Shown here: positions 34,276 to 46,448 of the stretch, one piece after another
Layout: each line of letters opens with the position of its first letter
Position numbering within the stretch: the stretch's first letter is position 1
Source of the DNA: Lineus longissimus
Taxonomy: Eukaryota > Nemertea > Pilidiophora > Heteronemertea > Lineidae
DNA: 64,000 nt
NCBI RefSeq assembly: GCF_910592395.1
Contig: NC_088319.1
Location: forward strand, 7,008,001 to 7,072,000
Direction: 5' to 3'
The notes under the pieces: model-generated
What the model saw: only the letters and a program-made list of their open reading frames with translations
What the model was told of the DNA's origin: nothing
The model's database searches: none
Program-made: the position numbers and the translations under genes

Positions 34276-37200
34276 GATGAAAGTCGGTCGGCGATGGCGC
34301 TCGTCGTGTCCAATCACACTCACATTGGTTATGCAGAGTCGAGATGACCTATGGTCAAACCGAGACCACAATTTTGAGATTCTGCGATGATTAGTTGTCA
34401 TTAGACTAGCAATATTACACTACTGGCGATGAAAGTCGGTCGGCGATGGCGCTCGTAGTGTCCAATCACACTCACATTGGTTATGCAGAGTCGAGATGAC
34501 CTATAGTCAAACCGAGACCACAATTTTGAGATTCTGCAATGATTAGTTGTCATTAGACTAGCAATATTACACTACTGGCGATGCAAGTTGGTCGGCGATG
34601 GCGCTCGTCGCGTCCAATCACGCTCACATTGGTTATGCAGAGTCGAGATGACCTATGGTCAGACCGAGACCACAATTTTGAGATTCTGCGATGATTAGTT
34701 GTCATTAGACTAGCAATATTACACTACTGGCGATGAAAGTCGGTTGGCGATGGCACTCGTCGCGTCAAATCACGCTCATTTTGGTTATACAGAGTCGAGA
34801 TGACCTATGGTCAAACTGAGACCGCAATTTCGAGATTCTGCGATGATTACTTGTCATTAGACTAGCAATATTACACTACTGGCGACGAAAGTCGGTCGGC
34901 GATCGCGCTCGTTGCGTCCAATCACACTCATTTTGGTTATACAGAGTCGAGATGCTCGATTGGACAAACTGAGACCGCAATTTTGAGATTCTGCGATGAT
35001 TAGTTGTCATTAGACTAGCAATATTACACTACTGGCGACGAAAGTCGGTCGGCGATCGCGCTCGTTGCGTCCAATCACACTCATTTTGGTTATACAGAGT
35101 CGAGATGACCGATTTGACAAACTGAGACCCGCAATTTCGAGATTCTGCGATGATTACTTGTCATTAGACTAGCAATATTACACTACTGGCGATGAAAGTC
35201 GGTCGGCGATGGCGCTCGTCGCGTCCAATCACGCTCACATTGGTTATGCAGAGTCGAGATGACCTATGATCAAACTGAGACCACAATTTCGAGATTCTGC
35301 GATGATTAGTTGTCATTAGACTAGCAATATTACACTACTGGCGATGAAAGTCGGTCGGCGATGGCGCTCGTCGTGTCCAATCACACTCACATTGGTTATG
35401 CAGAGTCGAGATGACCTATGGTCAAACTGAGACCACAATTTTGAGATTCTGCGATGATTAGTTGTCATTAGACTAGCAATATTACACTACTGGCAATGAA
35501 AGTCGGTCGGCGATCGCGCTCATCGCGTCCAATCACGCTCATTTTGGTTATACAGAGTCGAGATGACCTATGGTCAAACTGAGACCGCAATTTCGAGATT
35601 CTGCGATGATTACTTGTCATTAGACTAGCAATATTACACTACTGGCGAGGAAAGTCGGTCGGCGATCGCGCTCGTCGCGTCCAATCACACTCATTTTGGT
35701 TATACAGAGTCGAGATGACCGATTTGACAAACTGAGACCGCAATTTCGAGATTCTGCGATGATTACTTGTCATTAGACTAGCAATATTACACTACTGGCG
35801 ATGAAAGTCGGTAGGCAATGGCGCTCGTCACGTCCAATCACGCTCACATTAGTTATGCAGAGTCGAGATGACCTATGGTCAAACTGAGACCGCAATTTCG
35901 AGATTCTGCGATGATTAGTTGTCATTCGATAGCGATATTACACTACTGGCGATGAAAGTCAGTCAGCGATGGCGCTCGTCGCGACTGATCACGCTCATTT
36001 TGGTTATACAGAGTCGAGATGACCGATTGGACAAACTGAGACCACAATTTCGATATTCTGTGATGATAAGTTGTCCTTCGATAGCGATATTACATTACTG
36101 GCGATGAAAGTCGGTCGGCGATGCCGCTCGTTGCGTCCAATCACGATCATCTTTTTTATACAGAGTCAAGATGACCGATTGGAAAAATTGAGACCACAAT
36201 TTCGATATTCTACGATGATAAGTTATCATTCGATAGCGATATTACACTACTGGCGATGAAAGTCGGTCGGCGATGGCGCTCGTCGTGTCCAATCACACTC
36301 ACATTGGTTATGCAGAGTCGAGATGACCTATGGTCAGACCGAGACCACAATTTTGAGATTCTGCGATGATTAGTTGTCATTAGACTAGCAATATTACACT
36401 ACTGGCAATGAAAGTCGGTCGGCGATGGCACTCGTCGCGTCAAATCACGCTCATTTTGGTTATACAGAGTCGAGATGACCTATGGTCAAACTGAGACCGC
36501 AATTTCGAGATTCTGCGATGATTACTTGTCATTAGACTAGCAATATTACACTACTGGCGACGAAAGTCGGTCGGCGATCGCGCTCGTTGCGTCCAATCAC
36601 ACTCATTTTGGTTATACAGAGTCGAGATGCTCGATTGGACAAACTGAGACCGCAATTTTGAGATTCTGCGATGATTAGTTGTCATTAGACTAGCAATATT
36701 ACACTACTGGCGACGAAAGTCGGTCGGCGATCGCGCTCGTTGCGTCCAATCACACTCATTTTGGTTATACAGAGTCGAGATGACCGATTTGACAAACTGG
36801 GACCGCAATTTCGAGATTCTGCGATGATTACTTGTCATTAGACTAGCAATATTACACTACTGGCGATGAAAGTCGGTCGGCGATGGCGCTCGTCGCGTCC
36901 AATCACGCTCACATTGGTTATGCAGAGTCGAGATGACCTATGATCAAACTGAGACCACAATTTCGAGATTCTGCGATGATTACTTGTCATTAGACTAGGA
37001 ATATTACACTACTGGCGATGAAAGTCGGTCGGCGATGGCGCTCGTCGCGTCCAATCACGCCCACATTGGTTATGCAGAGTCGAGATGACCTATGGTCAAA
37101 CTGAGACCGCAATTTTGAGATTCTGCGATGATTACTTGTCATTAGACTAGCAATATTACACTACTGGCGATGAAAGTCGGTAGGCAATGGCGCTCGTCGC

Positions 37201-37625
37201 GTCCAATCTCGCTCATTTTGGTTATACAGAGTCGAGATGACCGATTTGACAATCTGAGACCGCAATTTCGAGATTCTGCGATGATTAGTTGTCATTAGAC
37301 TAGCGGTATTACACTACTGGCAATGAAAGTCGGTCGGCGATGGCGCTCGTCGCGACCGATCACACTCACTTTGGTTATGCAGAGTCGAAATGACCTATGG
37401 TCAAACTGAGACCGCAATTTTGAGATTCTGCGATGATTAGTTGTCATTAGACTAGCAATACTACACTACTGGCAATGAAAGTCGGTCGGCGATGGCGCTC
37501 GTGGCGTCCAATCACGCTCACATTGGTTATGCAGAGTCGTGATGACCTATGATCAAACTGAGACCACGATTTCCAGATTCTGCGATGATTAGTTGTCATT
37601 AGACTAGCAATATTACACTACTGGC
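34276..37625 (+). repeat. Large HOR, copy 1 (22 monomers, 3350 bp)
   Basis: Starts at the CGTGTCC/CAAACCGAG monomer before GCTCGTAGTGTCC (34451). It contains GTCAGACCGAGACC, GCACTCGTCGCGTCAAATC, two CGTTGCGTCC monomers, a P cassette, and ends with CCACGATTTCCAG. Compared with copy 2 it lacks one monomer just after 34.6 kb: the CGCGTCC and CGTGTCC/GTCAGACC monomers are fused into one. Confidence 0.9.
35919..36222 (+). repeat. P cassette 5
   Basis: Internal junction CCTTCGATAGCG, preceded by GATATTCTGTGATGATAAG. The second monomer has ATCATCTTTTTTATAC (TTT for TTG). All three large-HOR copies share these variants, which cassettes 1-4 lack. Confidence 0.91.
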
Positions 37626-40600
37626 GATGAAAGTCGGTCGGCGATGGCGCTCGTCGTGTCCAATCACACTCACATTGGTTATGCAGAGTCGAGATGACCT
37701 ATGGTCAAACCGAGACCACAATTTTGAGATTCTGCGATGATTAGTTGTCATTAGACTAGCAATATTACACTACTGGCGATGAAAGTCGGTCGGCGATGGC
37801 GCTCGTAGTGTCCAATCACACTCACATTGGTTATGCAGAGTCGAGATGACCTATAGTCAAACCGAGACCACAATTTTGAGATTCTGCAATGATTAGTTGT
37901 CATTAGACTAGCAATATTACACTACTGGCGATGAAAGTTGGTCGGCGATGGCGCTCGTCGCGTCCAATCACGCTCACATTGGTTATGCAGAGTCGAGATG
38001 ACCTATGATCAAACTGAGACCACAATTTCGAGATTCTGCGATGATTAGTTGTCATTAGACTAGCAATATTACACTACTGGCGATGAAAGTCGGTCGGCGA
38101 TGGCGCTCGTCGTGTCCAATCACACTCACATTGGTTATGCAGAGTCGAGATGACCTATGGTCAGACCGAGACCACAATTTTGAGATTCTGCGATGATTAG
38201 TTGTCATTAGACTAGCAATATTACACTACTGGCGATGAAAGTCGGTCGGCGATGGCACTCGTCGCGTCAAATCACGCTCATTTTGGTTATACAGAGTCGA
38301 GATGACCTATGGTCAAACTGAGACCGCAATTTCGAGATTCTGCGATGATTACTTGTCATTAGACTAGCAATATTACACTACTGGCGACGAAAGTCGGTCG
38401 GCGATCGCGCTCGTTGCGTCCAATCACACTCATTTTGGTTATACAGAGTCGAGATGCTCGATTGGACAAACTGAGACCGCAATTTTGAGATTCTGCGATG
38501 ATTAGTTGTCATTAGACTAGCAATATTACACTACTGGCGACGAAAGTCGGTCGGCGATCGCGCTCGTTGCGTCCAATCACACTCATTTTGGTTATACAGA
38601 GTCGAGATGACCGATTTGACAAACTGGGACCGCAATTTCGAGATTCTGCGATGATTACTTGTCATTAGACTAGCAATATTACACTACTGGCGATGAAAGT
38701 CGGTCGGCGATGGCGCTCGTCGCGTCCAATCACGCTCACATTGGTTATGCAGAGTCGAGATGACCTATGATCAAACTGAGACCACAATTTCGAGATTCTG
38801 CGATGATTAGTTGTCATTAGACTAGCAATATTACACTACTGGCGATGAAAGTCGGTCGGCGATGGCGCTCGTCGTGTCCAATCACACTCACATTGGTTAT
38901 GCAGAGTCGAGACGACCTATGGTCAAACTGAGACCACAATTTTGAGATTCTGCGATGATTAGTTGTCATTAGACTAGCAATATTACACTACTGGCAATGA
39001 AAGTCGGTCGGCGATCGCGCTCATCGCGTCCAATCACGCTCATTTTGGTTATACAGAGTCGAGATGACCTATGGTCAAACTGAGACCGCAATTTCGAGAT
39101 TCTGCGATGATTACTTGTCATTAGACTAGCAATATTACACTACTGGCGAGGAAAGTCGGTCGGCGATCGCGCTCGTCGCGTCCAATCACACTCATTTTGG
39201 TTATAAAGAGTCGAGATGACCGATTTGACAAACTGAGACCGCAATTTCGAGATTCTGCGATGATTACTTGTCATTAGACTAGCAATATTACACTACTGGC
39301 GATGAAAGTCGGTAGGCAATGGCGCTCGTCACGTCCAATCACGCTCACATTAGTTATGCAGAGTCGAGATGACCTATGGTCAAACTGAGACCGCAATTTC
39401 GAGATTCTGCGATGATTAGTTGTCATTCGATAGCGATATTACACTACTGGCGATGAAAGTCAGTCAGCGATGGCGCTCGTCGCGACTGATCACGCTCATT
39501 TTGGTTATACAGAGTCGAGATGACCGATTGGACAAACTGAGACCACAATTTCGATATTCTGTGATGATAAGTTGTCCTTCGATAGCGATATTACATTACT
39601 GGCGATGAAAGTCGGTCGGCGATGCCGCTCGTTGCGTCCAATCACGATCATCTTTTTTATACAGAGTCAAGATGACCGATTGGAAAAATTGAGACCACAA
39701 TTTCGATATTCTACGATGATAAGTTATCATTCGATAGCGATATTACACTACTGGCGATGAAAGTCGGTCGGCGATGGCGCTCGTCGCGACCGATCATGCT
39801 CACTTTTGTTATGCAGAGTCGAAATGACCTATGGTCAAACTGAGACTGCAATTTTGAGATTCTGCGATGATTAGTTGTCATTAGACTAGCAATATTACAC
39901 TACTGGCGATGAAAGTCGGTCTGCGATGGCGCTCGTCGCGACCGATCATGCTCACTTTTGTTATGCAGAGTCGAAATGACCTATGGTCAAACTGAGACTG
40001 CAATTTTGAGATTCTGCGATGATTAGTTGTCATTAGACTAGCAATATAACACTACTGGCGATGAAAGTCGGTCGGCGATGGCGCTCGTCGCGTCCAATCA
40101 CGCTCACATTGGTTATGCAGAGTCGAGATGACCTATGATCAAACTGAGACCACAATTTCGAGATTCTGCGATGATTAGTTGTCATTAGACTAGCAATATT
40201 ACACTACTGGCGATGAAAGTCGGTCGGCGATGGCGCTCGTCGTGTCCAATCACACTCACATTGGTTATGCAGAGTCGAGATGACCTATGGTCAGACCGAG
40301 ACCACAATTTTGAGATTCTGCGATGATTAGTTGTCATTAGACTAGCAATATTACACTACTGGCAATGAAAGTTGGTCGGCGATGGCACTCGTCGCGTCAA
40401 ATCACGCTCATTTTGGTTATGCAGAGTCGAGATGACCTATGATCAAACTGAGACCGCAATTTTGAGATTCTGCGATGATTAGTTGTCATTAGACTAGCAA
40501 TATTACACTACTGGCGACGAAAGTCGGTCGGCGATCGCGCTCGTTGCGTCCAATCACACTCATTTTGGTTATACAGAGTCGAGATGACCGATTTGACAAA

Positions 40601-41429
40601 CTGGGACCGCAATTTCGAGATTCTGCGATGATTACTTGTCATTAGACTAGCAATATTACACTACTGGCGATGAAAGTCGGTCGGCGATGGCGCTCGTCGC
40701 GTCCAATCACGCTCACATTGGTTATGCAGAGTCGAGATGACCTATGATCAAACTGAGACCACAATTTCGAGATTCTGCGATGATTACTTGTCATTAGACT
40801 AGGAATATTACACTACTGGCGATGAAAGTCGGTCGGCGATGGCGCTCGTCGCGTCCAATCACGCCCACATTGGTTATGCAGAGTCGAGATGACCTATGGT
40901 CAAACTGAGACCGCAATTTTGAGATTCTGCGATGATTAGTTGTCATTAGACTAGCAATATTACACTACTGGCGACGAAAGTCGGTCGGCGATCGCGCTCG
41001 TCGCGTCCAATCTCGCTCATTTTGGTTATACAGAGTCGAGATGACCGATTTGACAATCTGAGACCGCAATTTCGAGATTCTGCGATGATTAGTTGTCATT
41101 AGACTAGCGGTATTACACTACTGGCAATGAAAGTCGGTCGGCGATGGCGCTCGTCGCGATCGATCACACTCACTTTGGTTATGCAGAGTCGAAATGACCT
41201 ATGGTCAAACTGAGACCGCAATTTTGAGATTCTGCGATGATTAGTTGTCATTAGACTAGCAATACTACACTACTGGCAATGAAAGTCGGTCGGCGATGGC
41301 GCTCGTGGCGTCCAATCACGCTCACATTGGTTATGCAGAGTCGTGATGACCAATGATCAAACTGAGACCACGATTTCCAGATTCTGCGATGATTAGTTGT
41401 CATTAGACTAGCAATATTACACTACTGGC
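37626..41429 (+). repeat. Large HOR, copy 2 (25 monomers, 3804 bp)
   Basis: The longest copy. GCTCGTAGTG lies at 37801 and GACGACCTATGG at 38911. After P cassette 6 it carries two ATCATGCTCACTTTTG/GACTGCAATTTT monomers, then a second round of CGTGTCC, GTCAGACC, CGTTGCG and CACGCCCACATTGG (40861) types. It ends with CCACGATTTCCAG near 41370. Markers CACGCCCACAT and AGACTAGCGG recur here 3804 bp after copy 1. Confidence 0.9.
39420..39723 (+). repeat. P cassette 6
   Basis: Appears identical to cassette 5, 3501 bp (23 monomers) upstream, including GTGATGATAAG and CTTTTTTATAC. Confidence 0.91.
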
Positions 41430-43400
41430 GATGAAAGTCGGTCGGCGATGGCGCTCGTCGTGTCCAATCACACTCACATTGGTTATGCAGAGTCGAGATG
41501 ACCTATGGTCAAACCGAGACCACAATTTTGAGATTCTGCGATGATTAGTTGTCATTAGACTAGCAATATTACACTACTGGCGATGAAAGTCGGTCGGCGA
41601 TGGCGCTCGTAGTGTCCAATCACACTCACATTGGTTATGCAGAGTCGAGATGACCTATAGTCAAACCGAGACCACAATTTTGAGATTCTGCAATGATTAG
41701 TTGTCATTAGACTAGCAATATTACACTACTGGCGATGAAAGTTGGTCGGCGATGGCGCTCGTCGCGTCCAATCACGCTCACATTGGTTATGCAGAGTCGA
41801 GATGACCTATGATCAAACTGAGACCACAATTTCGAGATTCTGCGATGATTAGTTGTCATTAGACTAGCAATATTACACTACTGGCGATGAAAGTCGGTCG
41901 GCGATGGCGCTCGTCGTGTCCAATCACACTCACATTGGTTATGCAGAGTCGAGATGACCTATGGTCAGACCGAGACCACAATTTTGAGATTCTGCGATGA
42001 TTAGTTGTCATTAGACTAGCAATATTACACTACTGGCGATGAAAGTCGGTCGGCGATGGCACTCGTCGCGTCAAATCACGCTCATTTTGGTTATGCAGAG
42101 TCGAGATGACCTATGATCAAACTGAGACCACAATTTCGAGATTCTGCGATGATTAGTTGTCATTAGACTAGCAATATTACACTACTGGCGATGAAAGTCG
42201 GTCGGCGATGGCGCTCGTCGTGTCCAATCACACTCACATTGGTTATGCAGAGTCGAGACGACCTATGGTCAAACTGAGACCACAATTTTGAGATTCTGCG
42301 ATGATTAGTTGTCTTTAGACTAGCAATATTACACTACTGGCAATGAAAGTCGGTCGGCGATCGCGCTCATCGCGTCCAATCACGCTCATTTTGGTTATAC
42401 AGAGTCGAGATGACCTATGGTCAAACTGAGACCGCAATTTCGAGATTCTGCGATGATTACTTGTCATTAGACTAGCAATATTACACTACTGGCGAGGAAA
42501 GTCGGTCGGCGATCGCGCTCGTCGCGTCCAATCACACTCATTTTGGTTATAAAGAGTCGAGATGACCGATTTGACAAACTAAGACCGCAATTTCGAGATT
42601 CTGCGATGATTACTTGTCATTAGACTAGCAATATTACACTACTGGCGATGAAAGTCGGTAGGCAATGGCGCTCGTCACGTCCAATCACGCTCACATTAGT
42701 TATGCAGAGTCGAGATGACCTATGGTCAAACTGAGACCGCAATTTCGAGATTCTGCGATGATTAGTTGTCATTCGATAGCGATATTACACTACTGGCGAT
42801 GAAAGTCAGTCAGCGATGGCGCTCGTCGCGACTGATCACGCTCATTTTGGTTATACAGAGTCGAGATGACCGATTGGACAAACTGAGACCACAATTTCGA
42901 TATTCTGTGATGATAAGTTGTCCTTCGATAGCGATATTACATTACTGGCGATGAAAGTCGGTCGGCGATGCCGCTCGTTGCGGCCAATCACGATCATCTT
43001 TTTTATACAGAGTCCAGATGACCGATTTGAAAAATTGAGACCACAATTTCGATATTCTACGATGATAAGTTATCATTCGATAGCGATATTACACTACTGG
43101 CGATGAAAGTCGGTCGGCGATGGCGCTCGTCGCGACCGATCATGCTCACTTTTGTTATGCAGAGTCGAAATGACCTATGGTCAAACTGAGACTGCAATTT
43201 TGAGATTCTGCGATGATTAGTTGTCATTAGACTAGCAATATTACACTACTGGCGATGAAAGTCGGTCTGCGATGGCGCTCGTCGCGACCGATCATGCTCA
43301 CTTTTGTTATGCAGAGTCGAAATGACCTATGGTCAAACTGAGACTGCAATTTTGAGATTCTGCGATGATTAGTTGTCATTAGACTAGCAATATTACACTA
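41430..43400 (+). repeat. Large HOR, copy 3 (partial, three monomers deleted)
   Basis: Tracks copy 2 at offset 3804 up to TTTTGGTTAT at 42085. From 42087-42094 onward it tracks copy 2 at offset 3346, for example GACGACCTATGG at 42257. Exactly three monomers (458 bp) have been removed with the breakpoint inside TTGGTTAT. After the P cassette and two CACTTTTG monomers it leaves the HOR and joins the segment shared with 32.1 kb. Confidence 0.92.
42766..43069 (+). repeat. P cassette 7
   Basis: Same GTGATGATAAG and CTTTTTTATAC variants as cassettes 5 and 6. Private changes are GTTGCGGCCAATC, GTCCAGATGACC and GACCGATTTGAAAAATTG in the second monomer. Confidence 0.91.
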
Positions 43401-44829
43401 CTGGCGATGAAAGTCGGTCGGCGATGGCGCTCGTCGCGTCCAATCACGCTCACATTGGTTATGCAGAGTCGTGATGACCTATGATCAAACTAAGACCACA
43501 ATTTCAAGATTCTGCGATGATTACTTGTCATTAGACTAGCAATATTACACTACTGGCAATGAAAGTCGGTCGGCGATGGCGCTCGTCTCGTCCAATCACG
43601 GTCACATTGGTTATGCAGAGTCGAGATGACCTATGATCAAACTGAGACCACAATTTCGAGATTCTGCGATGATTAGTTGTCATTAGACTAGCAATATTAC
43701 ACTACTGGCGATGAAAGTCGGTCGGCGATGGTGCTCGTCGTGTCCAATCACACTCACATTGGTTATGCAGAGTCGAGATGACCTATGGTCAAACCGAGAC
43801 CACAATTTTGAGATTTTGCGATGATTAGTTGTCATTAGACTAGCAATATTACACTACTGGCGATGAAAGTCGGTCGGCGATGGCGCTCGTCGTGTCCAAT
43901 CACACTCACATTGGTTATGCAGAGTCGAGATGACCTATGATCAAACTGAGACCACAATTTCGAGATTCTGCGATGATTAGTTGTCATTAGACTAGCAATA
44001 TTACACTACTGGCGATGAAAGTCGGTCGGCGATGGCGCTCGTCGCGTCCAATCACGCTCATTTTGGTTATACAGAGTCGAGATGACCTATGGTCAAACTG
44101 AGACCGCAATTTCGAGATTCTGCGATGATTACTTGTCATTAGACTAGCAATATTACACTACTGGCGATGAAAGTCGGTCGGCGATCGCGCTCGTCGCGTC
44201 CAATCACACTCATTTTGGTTATACAGAGTCGAGATGACCGATTTGACAAACTGAGACCGCAATTTCGAGATTCTGCGATGATTACTTGTCATTAGACTAG
44301 CAATATTACACTACTGGCGATGAAAGTCGGTCGGCAATGGCGCTCGTCACATCCAATCACGCTCACATTGGTTATGCAGAGTCGAGATGACCTATGGTCA
44401 AACTGAGACCGCAATTTCGAGATTCTGCGATGATTAGTTGTCATTCGATAGCGATATTACACTACTGGCGATGAAAGTCGGTCGGCGATGCTGCTCGTCG
44501 CGACTGACCACACTCATTTTGGTTATACAGAGTCGAGATGACCGATTGGACAAACTGAGACCACAATTTCGATATTCTGCGATGATAAGTTGTCTTTCGA
44601 TAGCGATATTACATAACTGGCGATGAAAGTCGGTCGGCGATGCCGCTCGTTGCGTCCAATCACGATCATGTTTGTTATACAGAGTCAAGATGACCGATTG
44701 GAAAAATTGAGACCACAATTTCGATATTCTACGATGATAAGTTATCATTCGATAGCGATATTACACTACTGGCGATGAAAGTCGGTCGGCGATGGCGCTC
44801 GTCGCGACCGATCATGCTCACTTTGGTTA
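43401..44829 (+). repeat. Nine-monomer segment shared with 32142-33570
   Basis: Reproduces the 32.1-kb segment at +11,259 bp: AACTAAGACC, CGTCTCGTCC at 43585 (with CACGGTCACATTGG here), GATGGTGCTCGTCGTG and a P cassette. It marks the far end of the large-HOR region. Confidence 0.9.
44438..44741 (+). repeat. P cassette 8
   Basis: Last full P cassette. The first monomer has GTCGGTCGGCGATGCTGC and CGACTGACCACACTC; the internal junction is CTTTCGATAGCG as in cassette 4; the second monomer has ATTACATAACTGG and ATCATGTTTG. A partial pair with similar variants occurs again at about 49933-50121. Confidence 0.9.
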
Positions 44830-45381
44830 TGCAGAGTCGAAATGACCTATGGTCAAACTGAGACTGCAATTTTGAGATTCTGCGATGATTAGTTGTCATT
44901 AGACTAGCAATATTACACTACTGGCGATGAAAGTCGGTCGGCGATGGCGCTCGTCGCGTCCAATCACGCTCACATTGGTTATGCAGAGTCATGATGACCT
45001 ATGATCAAACTAAGACCACAATTTCAAGATTCTGCGATGATTACTTGTCATTAGACTAGCAATATTACACTACTGGCGATGAAAGTCGGTCGGCGATGGC
45101 GCTCGTCTTGTCCAATCACGCTCACATTGGTTATGCAGAGTCGAGATGACCTATGATCAAACTGAGACCACAATTTCGAGATTCTGCGACGATTAGTTGT
45201 CATTAGACTAGCAATATTACACTACTGGCGATGAAAGTCGGTCGGCGATGGCACTCGTCGTGTCCAATCACACTCACATTGGTTATGCAGAGTCGAGATG
45301 ACCTATGGTCAAACCGAGACCACAATTTTGAGATTCTGCGATGATTAGTTGTCATTAGACTAGGAATATTACACTACTGCC
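44830..45381 (+). repeat. Satellite linker between large HOR and 7-mer
   Basis: Three to four 152-bp monomers. The AACTAAGACC/TTTCAAGATTC and CGTCTTGTCC monomers repeat the start of the 43.4-kb segment, and a GCACTCGTCGTG/CAAACCGAG monomer follows. Private changes include GTCATGATGACC and GCGACGATTAG. Confidence 0.82.
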
Positions 45382-46448
45382 GATGAAAGTCGGTCAGCGA
45401 TGGCGCTCGTCGCGTCCAATCACGCTCATTTTGGTTATACAGAGTCGGGATGACCTATGGTCAAACTAAGACCGCAATTTCGAGATTCTGCGATGATTAC
45501 TTGTCATTAAGACTAGCAATATTACACTACTGGCGACGAAAGTCGGTCGGCGATCGCGCTCGTCGCGTCCAATCACGCTCATTTTGGTTATAGATAGTCG
45601 AGATGCTCGATTGGACAAACTGAGACCGCAATTTTGAGATTCTGCGATGATTAGTTGTCATTAGACTAGCAATATTACACTAGTGGCGACGAAAGTCGGT
45701 CGGCGATCGCGCTCGTTGCGTCCAATCACACTCATTTTGGTTATACAGAGTCGAGATGACGGATTTGACAAACTGGGACCGCAATTTCGAGATTCTGCGA
45801 TGATTACTTGTCATTGGACTAGCAATATTACACTACTGGCGATGAAAGTCGGTCGGCGATGGCGCTCGTCACGTCCAATCACGCTCACATTGGTTATGCA
45901 AAGTCAAGATGACCTATGGTCAAACTGAGACTGCAATTTCGAGATTCTGCGATGATTAGTTGTCATTAGACTAGCGATATTACACTACTGGCGATGAAAG
46001 TCGGTCGGCGATGGCGCTCGTCGCGACCGATCACACTCACTTTGGTTATGCAGAGTCGAAATGACCTATGGTCAAACTGAGACCGCAATTTTGAGATTCT
46101 GCGATGATTAGTTGTCATTAGACTAGCAATATTACACTACTGGCGATGAAAGTCGGTCAGCAATGGCGTTCGTCGCGTCCAATTACGCTCACATTGGTTA
46201 TGCAGAGTCGTGATGACCTATGATCAAACTGAGACCACAATTTCGAGATTCTGCGATGATTACTTGTCATTAGACTAGCAATATTACACTACTGGCGATG
46301 AAAGTCTGTCGGCGATGGCGCTCGTCGTGTCCAATCACACTCACATTGGTTATGCAGAGTCGAGATGACCTCGGGTCAAACCGAGACCACAATTTTGAGA
46401 TTCTGCGATGATTAGTTGTCATTAGACTAGCAATATTACACTACTGGC
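45382..46448 (+). repeat. 7-mer HOR (1067 bp), copy 1
   Basis: Begins with GTCGGTCAGCGATGG and AACTAAGACCGC, followed by CATTAAGACTAGC (+1 A), ATAGATAGTCGAGATGC, ACACTAGTGGCGACG, GATGACGGATTTGAC, CATTGGACTAGC and GCAAAGTCAAGATG. All recur 1067 bp later. The extra A in CATTAAGAC and the 153-bp centres account for the excess over 7 x 152. Confidence 0.93.

Noticed and set aside
44434-44748. 104-codon minus-strand open frame overlapping P cassette 8
   Set aside because: It is the antisense of ordinary satellite and P monomers. Similar antisense frames occur at 16.7, 23.1, 49.6, 50.0 and 62.9 kb where the phase happens to allow them.
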